A model generated the notes under the pieces. That model was not told the origin of the DNA and ran no database searches. It saw only the letters and a program-made list of their open reading frames with translations. From positions 4,448,829 to 4,512,828 of the forward strand of contig CM068540.1 in the NCBI GenBank assembly GCA_035048495.1: a DNA stretch of 64,000 nt, read 5' to 3'. This document shows, piece after piece, positions 46,911-56,205 of this stretch. The stretch is from Euptelea pleiosperma. Taxonomy: Eukaryota > Streptophyta > Magnoliopsida > Ranunculales > Eupteleaceae. Position 1 is the stretch's first letter. Every line of letters begins with the position of its first letter. Made by a program: the position numbers and the translations under genes.

Positions 46911-48824
46911 GCCTTCCTTTTTTCTTCCTTCTCCACCCTCCTCTCCTCTTCAGCCTTCATTTCCTCTTCATCATCTACTTTCCTCTCTTGTTCAGCCTTC
47001 AGTTTTCTTCCTCCTCTACCCTCCTCTCCTCTTCAGTCTTCCTTTTTCCTGTGATTTCTTTTGCATTTTCTACCATATATTTTCTCTTCGTATCTATTTT
47101 CTATTTTGATATCATTTATTTTTTTCTTTCATACCATCTCTTTTACATTTTCATGTCGTTTGTTTTCTACTATTCTATCATTAGTTTCTCCTCATGTCTA
47201 TTTGCTCATTTAGGTGATTATAGTGAGTTTTTCATGACCATTGTTGATCTTGTATTAGAGAGAACAAATGATAGCGAATGAGAAAATATATTATAAAATA
47301 AGAGAAACAGACGACAGAATAGGGAGAAATAGATGATAAAATAGGAAAAAATAAAAAAGAGAACATAAAAGAGTGTCATAGTCAAAAAATGTTGATTGCT
47401 TTTTGGAGTGATCCCCAGCTGTTAGATCATAATCGGACTGTTGATCCAAAAGTATTTTAGAGCCATTATTGGGAATAGGAGTAGAAAGAGTTGTAGATGT
47501 ATGGTCGTGTCAGCTTTGTTTCAGTCACCTTTTTGAAGTCATACCTAAAAGTTAAGGGCAAAATCGGTAATTATTGCTTTTTTTATTATTCGTTGTTTTG
47601 TCGGACAGAAACACTGCAACCGTTAATTTTTAGGGAAAATACCCAATTATCTTTTTTGAAGACACATTTTCACACACGATTTTTTTGTGTGAAACTGTGT
47701 GAAAATATGTCCGCTGAGCCTGACCCTTGTCACTTACCTTATTTTGGTTATTTTTGTAACACCCCCCTGAAACTTGAAGGTAATTAGCAAAACCTCCTAT
47801 ATTTCTAAACTTTATGAATATCCCGACACTTAGTTTAACCAGTATTGACTCACGTTAAAACATGGTCTGAATCAAGGTTTAAAGGAGGCCATTTTAACGG
47901 TATAATGAACTGGGGCGTTACCGTTAAAACTGTTAAAACTGATTGTAACGGCTAGGGGCAAAAATAGAAAAATAAAATTTAACGGATTTTAACAAATTTA
48001 ACGAAAAAATTGTAATACCCTGAACTCTTATTCAGTGGTATTAGTGTAAATTAACTATAAAATTATAAAAATTGGCATCCTAAAATTTTTTGAACCTTAT
48101 TCTTTATCTACAACATTCTATCATGTCATGTAGAAATTAATTCGAGAACTTAGTCATAACATTTATATCATAACACGTAGAAAATTTTATTTTAATAATA
48201 TTAGAATCGATTTTCATATAATTATACTTGTATTGTAGTAATGTAGAGACATTCTGTGTACTGGATAACCAACTTAATTAACTAAGATATAAATTTAAAT
48301 AAATGATAATTTTAAAAATAATAATATTTTTAGATTACGAAAGTCACTTTGACATTTTTAATCAACACGTTGTCACCATAGGCGCATTTGAGATTCTTAT
48401 TATATTTTGATATTTTACAAAAAAATATAATTTTAAAAGAACTTTAAATTAAAAATATTTTAAATAATTTTTATTATCTTTTATAAATTTAATGAGTAAT
48501 TGTTGATAAATTTTATTATTACTGATTATTTGCATGTCGATTGAATTTATTTATTAGGGTAGGCCTTTTGGGCCAATTTAGAGATCTTTTAGGTAAAAAA
48601 ATAATCTTATTTAAAGCCTACTTGATAACCACAGGACTTAGGCCCATTTTTAGCCTATACCCATCTTAAAATAAGCCATTTAATAGGTTATAAAAATCAC
48701 CCATTTTCATGTTACGAAAATTAATTAAAATAAAGTCTCTTTAAGGAATATTTTTAAAACAAAATAGAAAGTTTTAAATATACTTGCTAAAATTATAAAG
48801 CTTATATTTGAAAGTTTTTCCCAA

Positions 48825-48840
48825 CTATTATAAATAGGAC
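48825..48840 (+). promoter_or_regulatory. LTR TATA box
   Basis: ATTATAAATAGGAC, followed within about 60 bp by a CT-rich stretch, is the likely retrotransposon promoter and R start. Confidence 0.6.
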
Positions 48841-49129
48841 TTCCCGCCCTCAAATCAATTCATCAATTCTTTTCAGCTCTCTTTTGCTCTCTAAACTCTT
48901 TAGAGTTCTTTTTATTCTTGGTGATGGAGGTATCTAGTTCTAAGTTCTAAGTTCTAGAACTAGATAGGTACGGATATTCTCTTCTAGTTTGTGATTTATT
49001 TATTTTAATTCTTGTTATATATATGTTTTTACGAGTTTAGATCTTTGTGACTTGTGCTTTTGATTATCTTATTAAATGATTATATTATTCATCATCATAA
49101 TGAGACATTCTCATTTGTGTTGGGTATTA

Positions 49130-49335
49130 GACGGAGTGCACATAGGCTCTGCGGCCCGGAAGTATGGTATTAAACGGGAGTGCGCATAGGTTTTGCAGCC
49201 CGAATGTTTGACTTAGTTGGGAGTACACATAGGTTCTGCGGCCCGAAGGTTTGACATAGTCAGGAGTGTGCATAGGCTCTGCGGCCTGAAGGTTTGACAT
49301 AGTCGCGAGTGCGCATAGGCTCTACGGTCCAAAGG
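49130..49335. repeat. 44-bp tandem repeat in the solo LTR, about 4.5 copies
   Basis: The unit GGAGTGCGCATAGGCTCTGC plus GGCCCGAAGGTTTGACATAG recurs with a spacing of 43-45 bp. Confidence 0.85.
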
Positions 49336-51139
49336 AACCCTAAAGAATTAGAAAGGGCTCGGTGCCTTAGGGTGAAATACCCCAAACTCCTGCAGAAGAA
49401 CCTACGGGTTGGACTTGTGAAAAAAAATGGAATGTATGAAATGAGTTTTTTGGGTTCATTCAATCGGATTATCATTATCATCTTCATCATATTTTTATAT
49501 ATTTGATCATGTATCCCATGTGCTCTTAATCTATGCATGTGTTTAAATTAAATGAATTATAAACATGTGATTATCCCGTGGAATGTACCGGGCGACAGCT
49601 CACAGTTTATACCGAACAAAATTTCAGATTTTATAAACGAAGATGAACCATTGACGGGGAAGACATCATGGACGAGACGGAGTTTAAGAATTAAGATTAT
49701 TTTGTTTTATTTTTCTTAAGGTTTATGGATGTTCAAAAATGATTTGTTTATGTTGGGATTGATTGAAATATTTTAATTTATATTTTGAGCACTATTAAAT
49801 GCATATATCATTTGTTGGATTCCGTTTTAAATTGACCATCGAATTATACGATTAAGTTAGAAAAAAATCAACCGACTGAGTTTTGCCGGTCACTTTTATA
49901 AAATTGCAAATAATTGTAAAACCACTAAAAGAACTATAAAACATCATTTTTGGCCAAAATGCATTTGTAAAAGTTGTCTCTTATGATTTTTAGAATAAAA
50001 TCTTTGAAGGAAATAATTTTTCGACATACTTTGAATTTTGACCAAAAGTTGACCGTTTTTCTTACAACAGTGAAAATTAATTTCGAAATTATCTTAAATG
50101 AGTGTTTTGACTTAAGTGCTTTTACAAAAGATGTTTGATATAAATATTAGGTAATTATAGAGACCATAATTAGTGATTTTGATAAATATTAAAGTTTGAC
50201 TTTGATTTTGACTTTGACTATTTCAACGTAACAACTTGTTTACGCTTCCGTATTATTTTGACTGTTGGAGTTGAGCTGTTATTAATCAATCACGACGGCG
50301 ATTCTTGTTGTTTTCTTTATTTTTGGAGCATTTTATTTTTTATCACACCCTGGATCTTGGATAAACGAGCTGATCCATAAGCATTCGAATTCAATTTGGG
50401 TGCCTGTATTCGGGGCGTAACAAAAATGAAAAAGTGGCACCGAAATTCAAACTTCAAAATTTGAAATTGAAAATTTAAAAAATTGAAAAAATAGAATTTA
50501 ATGGAAACATAACAGATTTTAACGGTTTTAAAGGCTGTTATTTTTCACAAAACTTTCCAGATTTTAATGGCTGTTAAAATCGCCGTTAAAACGAAAAGAA
50601 CGGCCATTTTTTCTGAGTGTAAAAACAGTTTTTAACTTAACCGGCTTGGGGTGTTACGTTTTTAACGGCCGTTAAATCCGTTTAAACAATATTTTTTAAA
50701 CCATGGTTCGAATCACATGCCTGTTAATGCACCTATGAAAGGAATTTTAGTGAGAGCACGTGCGGATTGGGTTTAGTGATGAGCGTGGATTGGGGTATTT
50801 AAGAGCACGGATTGGGGGCGAATCCGCGCGCCCTCAAACCACGAATTCTCAGTTTGAGTGCGGGAGCGATGTGCCACTAGGACGGTATTGGCGACTAAGA
50901 TCAAATCTACATATACGTAATGCATTTTTTTTAATTCTAATTAGTTTAAATAGTTCATTATTTAAAAACATCTACCAATATCTCTAAGAATTTCAAAATA
51001 TGTACCAAAAGATGTTATGGGCACAATATTGTATGCGTAGGGCACCAGTACTATTAAGATCTTAAGCATGATGGTGATAATGGTGACTGAAGGTCCCCTC
51101 ATATGACGCTTGGAAAGTCCATTTATGTTAAGCATGATA

Positions 51140-51765
51140 AAGCTTGTTTGAGTCTGACGAGGAAAGTCCCCTCATATGACGCTCGGAAAGACGTGCATGG
51201 GTAAAAGGGCCACAAATCTAAAAATTGGTACGATCAGGGAATTATTTTGAAAAAAATCATTTTAACCTAAGGTTTACTCTTTTAAGATTTTTTTTTTTTT
51301 GGCTAAAAGCCCTTTTTTTTGGGTAAATTAAGGTCATTTTACCACCACATCATATATATATTGTAAAAGACAGTATATGATGGAGATAATGTCCATCATC
51401 TGTAGTGGACCCTACTGCAAATATGGTATTCCTTTTGTTTGAATGTTGCATTTAACGGCAATTAATGTCTTACTTTTGTGTCCCTTATTTTTTATATGGA
51501 TCTTATGATATAGCATTGATTTATGTCCTTTGAGAAATGGGCAAGGGAAATGGCAGAGCATTCTTTGCTAATTTACTATTTGGGGTTGCTTTGGTAATCT
51601 GGAATTGAGCCTTTCTGTGTTTGGGATGACCTAATTCCAGGAATTATATTTGTAATTTCGTGATTTTCCCTGAATTAGAAGTTTTAAGGGGAGAAGAAAC
51701 TTCCAATTCTTGGACTTCTATTTCTGGGATTAGTGTCCTTTTATTGGTTGATTTTTTAATCATGG
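51140..51765. repeat. Right copy of the inverted duplication (partner 42985-43830)
   Basis: It has the reverse-complement blocks of the left copy in reverse order (GAGTCTGACGAGGAAAGTCC, GGAGATAATGTCCATCATCT, TGGTATTCCTTTTGTTTGAA, GAAATGGGCAAGGGAAATGG, CCTTTTATTGGTTGAT). It lacks the hAT insertion, so it shows the empty site near 51395-51410. Confidence 0.85.
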
Positions 51766-52531
51766 GATATGTAGCATTATTTGGGGTACTCAGATCCAAA
51801 GGGAACTTTTTAGTCAACCTGATTTTTAGCATGTAGGTCCATTTAGAGATGAGACAAACATGAGGTCTGACTCACTTAATTTCAGACTTAAGTTTTACCA
51901 AATGCAACCTTCGCTGGGTTAAACATCTTTTTTCCCAATTTTTTTTTAAAAAAATAATTAAAAAGTCCTAAAATTATGCAAACGTTATAAATTAATAGTA
52001 GACATGTTTTCTAATATTATTTACGGTATTAGGACATTAATGTAACTGAATTTGGATTTGTTAATACCTTGATTTATGAATATTTCATAATTAATAGTAA
52101 TCAAATAATAACATAATAACTATTTTAATATTTATTTATTTATAATTGATAAAGTTTAAAAAAATTTATAAAACTGCAAGGAAGCCCTAATGCATCAAAC
52201 CCTAAGTCACCAAAGCGTGGAGCGGGTGCGGGAGCGGGAGCGGGAGCGCAAGAGCGCCCAATTCGAAAAGTTCTTAATGTTCAGAGCGTTTCAGAGCATG
52301 TGTGTGTACACATTTATAAAAAGTACTTGTACTCTAAGCTAGCTAGCTTGAAATATTGTAATTACAATTTCCCACTTGGTAATCAAACAAGCCCTAATTG
52401 AAAAAAAAGGGAAATATTTGCTTTTTTTTTTTCAAAAATATTCCAATAACACCTCATCGTAGCATTCTTTATCCCATTGGTGGCTGCAACTACATTACTT
52501 CTTATCCACAAACTTTTTCAAACACTTCAAA
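51766..52531. other. Intergenic spacer
   Basis: No gene was recognised. Around 52210-52310 the sequence GGAGCGGGTGCGGGAGCGGG and AAGTTCTTAATGTTCAGAGC parallels 4700-4775, pointing to a dispersed repeat. Confidence 0.4.
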
Positions 52532-52950
52532 GCAGTGGTGGAGCCAGGATATTTGTTCTAGGGGGGCAAGGCGGCAAGTGACTGTCAAAGTGGGGCAGTG
52601 GCGAGAAACTTTTTGATCGAGGCGTCCTGGCACAACCTAAACCGCCGGCCATGTGGTACATTCTTAGAGACTAATGACAGTGGATGTTTGGCCCATCAAT
52701 AGGTGGATGTCGTACATACTAAATTCAGCCTAGTTGGTAATTATAGCCATTAGATCCAAGTACCTCACAATAATGCTCGAATCTCACGGTCTAAAATCAA
52801 CTCATGAAAAAGACAAAAATCAAACAGATATAAACCACCAATCAGGATGGTTTTTGTTTTGTAGGTCCACATAGGGTTGGTTGGATGGGCTAAACATCCA
52901 CGTGATTATTAGTCTCTAAGAGTATTCCACGTGGCATTTTTTAATGCTGC
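52532..52950. mobile_element. hAT end fragment followed by a GCCACGTGGC MITE copy
   Basis: CAGTGGTGGAGCCAGGATA at about 52534 matches the start of the 43366 and 61299 elements, but no right end follows. At about 52648-52945 a GCCACGTGGC family copy has GGCCATGTGGTACATTCTTA on the left and TCTCTAAGAGTATTCCACGT on the right as inverted arms. Confidence 0.55.
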
Positions 52951-53079
52951 CCCGATGCCTGGATCAATAAATTTCTCAGCAGACGTTCAAGATCTTACCA
53001 GGGAAGGTCGCAGGCAAGATTTGAGAGAGGGTGGTCAGCCTCCCTTCAACTATAGGTTAAAAGGGTATTTGTGGAAGGG

Positions 53080-53460
53080 TTGTAATGTAACCAAGTAGAC
53101 TTGATTCCTTTGGCGTTAGTTATAGAGATTTTTGTTACTTACCATTGCCATATGGGCCCACTGACTGCATGTGGGATCGGAGTTCTTACTCTTTTGACCT
53201 CATGTTGATGACCTCCACTTTGGGGCAGATTAGTGCGCAAAAAAGGGAGCTGGTCTTGATTGTGGGGTGGCTATTTGGAGGGACCATGGTCCTGGTTTCT
53301 TGGGTGTGGTGGAAGACCCACATAAATTGTATTTCAGATTTGATTCCCCCCAAAGTGGTTCTGTGGTGAGTTGTGCACTTGATGTAGTAACTCACTCTTT
53401 TTGTGCTTGTAGTTTTCTTCTTTGTTTTTTTTAATAAAATCTTACCGTAGCAGAAAAAAG
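53080..53460 (+). mobile_element. Possible 5'-truncated LINE or SINE-like 3' tail
   Basis: It ends TTTTTTTTAATAAAATCTTACCGTAGC then AGAAAAAAGAG, a pattern often seen at the 3' end of plant LINEs. The open frame at 53145-53369 has no recognised domain. Low confidence. Confidence 0.25.
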
Positions 53461-54297
53461 AGGGGCGAAGTCTCAGGATCATGGGCTAGATTGGTGGGTA
53501 TCGATTCAGATTCGGATCAGCCCAATCCAACTCGGTCTCAGGTTATCTTGCTCCAGAAGATGTAGCCCCGTATAGCAAATGGCTTGTTCTGGGTGAGACA
53601 ACTCCAAGGCCGTATGGATTGTCATTGCCAATCTTTGGTCGATCGGCTGATCCCTCAGAACCATGCGTGTAACACATGGCCTTACAATAATTGCAACTCA
53701 GAAATATCGGGAAAACATAATTTTTCCTTGTTTGATAGCCATTTTAAATTTGGAAAGAAAATGAGAATTTTCCCATCCAAGCCATTCATTTACGTTCTGG
53801 TTAAAATTTTTTTTTTTTTCTTTTTTTTTAATTTTTTTTTACATGGGTTAGAATTCGTTTCCATTAAATTCATCTTTATTTTCTCACATAATAAAAAAAA
53901 ATTACATATTTTCTCTGATGCAATTAAACAGCCTTATCAGATGCATTTTCTGAAGAAAATTTCCCATGAGAAAATAAATTTTTCGCAGAAAATTTTCATG
54001 TGAAATGAGAGAGGATAGATGCTGAAGATAACATCAAAAGATTTAGCCCATTGTATTCACTCGAGCTGATTTGACCACAGGCGCACTCAAACAAGAACAA
54101 AAAGTAAAAAAAAAAAAAAAAAAAAGACAAGAATCAAATGAACACCGGCCCCAAACCCCAACATCTACACATGGCCTGAACAATAATTGCAACTCAGATG
54201 ATCTTAGTATCTCTCTGAGTACAACTTTGCTTGCAGACGTCCATGATCTTAGTATCTCTATGAGTAGAACTTTGCTTGCAGACGTCCATCATCAAGG
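53461..54297. other. Intergenic AT-rich spacer
   Basis: A T-rich block lies at about 53809-53840 and an A-run at about 54107-54125. A short direct duplication of CTTAGTATCTCT.TGAGTA followed by ACTTTGCTTGCAGACGTCCA occurs near 54202-54290. Confidence 0.45.
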
Positions 54298-54600
54298 CAG
54301 TATGAGCCACATGGCAGACTCTCTTTAGTTGGACCTACATACCAAAAATCAGCCTGATGGTGATACCAAATCTTTGATTTTGCACCCCCAAAGAATGGAC
54401 AAATCTTTGATTTTGCATGCACATTATTTGTACGCTAAAATCAATCATGAAAACGACTCCAATCGAACACTTAGAAATCACTAATCAGGCTAATTTTGGT
54501 CTGTAGTTCCACCTAGGGTTAGGCTAAAAATCGGTACTCTCATAAGTCTGTAAGAATGTGACACGTGACTTATACTGTGGTCCGTCATCACGACATCAGA
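54298..54600. mobile_element. GCCACGTGGC MITE family, diverged copy
   Basis: Left CAGTATGAGCCACATGGCAG and right ATGTGACACGTGACTTATAC are inverted family ends. CAAAAATCAGCCTGATGG and AATCACTAATCAGGCTAATT lie between them. Confidence 0.6.
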
Positions 54601-54649
54601 GTTCCACTTTTATGTGGCGGAGAACCACTTTTCTCACAAAAAAAGAAGT

Positions 54650-54930
54650 CTAAAGCAGGGTTTGAAAGGGCCGTTATAATGGACTGTGGGTGTTACTGTT
54701 TTTTTCCATTATAATGGCTGTTAATTGTAACACTTAGGGGCAAAAATGGAAAATAACGGAAAAATTTGCAGAGAAAATGGTATTAAAATTCAAAATTCAG
54801 TTCCTTACCTTTTTTTCCGTTATAATGGCCGTTAATTGTAACACACTCAGGGACAAAAACGAAAGAAATGGCATTGAAATTCAAATTTTGAAATTTGAAT
54901 TTGAAATTTTCAATGGCTGTTAGAGACCAC
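54650..54930. mobile_element. Diverged CAAGGTTTAAA-family hAT MITE remnant
   Basis: Starts GCAGGGTTTGAAAGGGCCGT and carries CCGTTATAATGG, TTAGGGGCAAAAATGGAAAA and AATTCAAATTTTGAAATTTG like other family members. Right end and TSD are not recognisable. Confidence 0.5.
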
Positions 54931-56000
54931 CAACCGAATGGATGTTTTTTTTTTTTTTCAATCTCTTCACGGACCTACAGACCATAAATCATCCAGATTA
55001 GTGATTTCTAACCATTGAATTATTGGAGTCTTTTTTCTTGGGTTTATTTTTATCCGTGGATTCTACCAATATTTAGTGTTCAAAGATCCAAAGGAAGAAA
55101 TCACTACCATTATTTGTGGTCCCTCCTCAACATTGATGACGTGTTGATGACGTAGGTCCGTTGTCAAAGATTAATTTATTCAAGAGGGTCGTGATGTAAC
55201 AAGGTATACTTGAGATCTTTTCAAATGCGGGTGGCATTTTTGGTGGTCACTGCTGCCATCTGGGCCCACTGACCGAATGGATGTTTGGCCAACCCCTCAG
55301 TAGACATTCATACCAAAAATCAGCTTGTTTGATGATTTATAGCCGTTGGTTTTAGTACTGAAAATATGGTTGCATTCAACGGCTATAAGATGCCTTAAAA
55401 AGTGCTAAAATCTAATGGTTAGAGATTACCAATCAGGGTGAGTTTTGGTTTGTATATCCAACAAGGGGCGGGATAAACATCCATGAGGTTCGTGGGCCCA
55501 GATGACAGTGGTAAGTAGCACAGCATCGCATTTGAAAAAGTTTCAGGCATTCCTTGTTACATCTTTTTCCTATTCAAAAAAGACCATTGCAGTGAAGAAA
55601 AGATTCGGGGACCTTCAAACATTGAAGTTTCCCCTCCCAAAATGTCTGACACGTACATCAAAGCCTAAACTTAACCCATGTTAAAACCTTGGTTAGTTGG
55701 TTAAGGGTAGTTAACACAGGGTACATGTCAAACATTTTCGGAGGCAACCTTCAAAATTTGAAGCTCCCCAGAACCATGCTTTCCCATTGTGAGAAAAAAA
55801 TTCGGTGGTCCCCCAGACCTTCAAACTTTGAAGGTCCCCTATCAACCAGTTTTTTTTCTCTCTTTTTCTTTTCTATAAATGGGTTAGAAATCACTAATCA
55901 GGTTGATTTTTGGTATGTAGGTCCACCTAGGGATGGCCATACGATTACTGTTTCTATAAGAATATGCCACGTGGCTTATACTGTGGTCCCTCATCAACGT
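54931..56000. repeat. Cluster of GCCACGTGGC MITE fragments and CCTTCAAA..TTTGAAGG palindromes
   Basis: Family motifs appear near 54940-55130, 55270-55500 and 55885-55985 (for example GACCGAATGGATGTTTGGCC, TATGCCACGTGGCTTATACT). Three short palindromes, CCTTCAAACATTGAAG, CCTTCAAAATTTGAAG and CCTTCAAACTTTGAAGG, each beside a CCCC/GGGG stretch, lie at about 55612, 55749 and 55819. The 3' part approaches the subtilase promoter. Confidence 0.5.
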
Positions 56001-56131
56001 TGATAACGTGTTGATGATGTAGGTCTGTCGTAAAAGATTAATTTATTCCAAAAATACCATTGCAGTGCACTTCAGACACTACTTTTTCTTTTTCGAGAAC
56101 TTCTACAGTTTTTTTCTTCTCTTTTTTTTTT

Positions 56132-56142
56132 CTCTATAAATG
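56132..56142 (+). promoter_or_regulatory. TATA box of the subtilase gene
   Basis: CTCTATAAATGG, preceded by a long pyrimidine tract (56103-56134), matches the plant TATA consensus. It predicts a start of transcription near 56165, upstream of the ATG at 56206. This argues against the in-frame ATG at 56140, which overlaps the TATA box. Confidence 0.65.
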
Positions 56143-56205
56143 GGGCTTTGCGGAGCGAGGCTTTCCACCCACATTCAGTTGCTGAAGCAGCTGACTTCTT
56201 CTTTA

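Larger units (their letters stand above)
44270..47655. mobile_element. Possible unclassified element with similar inverted ends
   Basis: The left side (about 44280-44310) TTGGGTAATTACC followed by an A run and AATTAACG resembles the reverse complement of the right side (about 47618-47650), TTGGGTATTTTCCC followed by TAAAAATTAACG. Between them lie the pyrimidine-rich arrays. Whether these are true transposon ends is uncertain: there is no TSD and no coding sequence. Confidence 0.3.
48011..50422 (+). mobile_element. Solo LTR, same family as 33190-36615, opposite orientation (2,412 bp)
   Basis: It begins TGTAATACCCTGAACT and ends ATTCGGGGCGTAACA, with the perfect 5-bp TSD AAAAT (48006-48010 and 50423-50427). 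A TATA box (ATTATAAATAGG, about 48827-48838) followed by a CT-rich leader marks the plus-strand promoter. About 44-bp repeats of GTGCGCATAGGCTCTGCGGC occupy 49130-49330. There is no gag-pol sequence. It is inserted in a hAT MITE. Confidence 0.88.
47873..50705. mobile_element. hAT-type MITE, CAAGGTTTAAA family, split by a solo LTR
   Basis: The left part (47873-48010) begins CAAGGTTTAAAGGAGGCC and the right part (50423-50705) ends TTTTTTAAACCATG. Flanks GTCTGAAT (47865-47872) and GTTCGAAT (50706-50713) agree at 6 of 8 positions. Without the inserted LTR and one TSD copy the element is about 416 bp, the family's normal size. Confidence 0.85.

Noticed and set aside
46435..46960. Minus-strand frames of 156 and 167 codons that look like membrane proteins
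   Set aside because: Same minisatellite in inverted orientation; the hydrophobic translation follows from the repeat sequence.
49130..49335. CRISPR-like spaced repeats
   Set aside because: They are contiguous 44-bp degenerate tandem repeats inside a plant LTR, without unique spacers.
56140..56205. Upstream in-frame ATG for the subtilase
   Set aside because: It overlaps the TATA box (CTCTATAAATGG); the ATG at 56206 gives a standard signal peptide at once.
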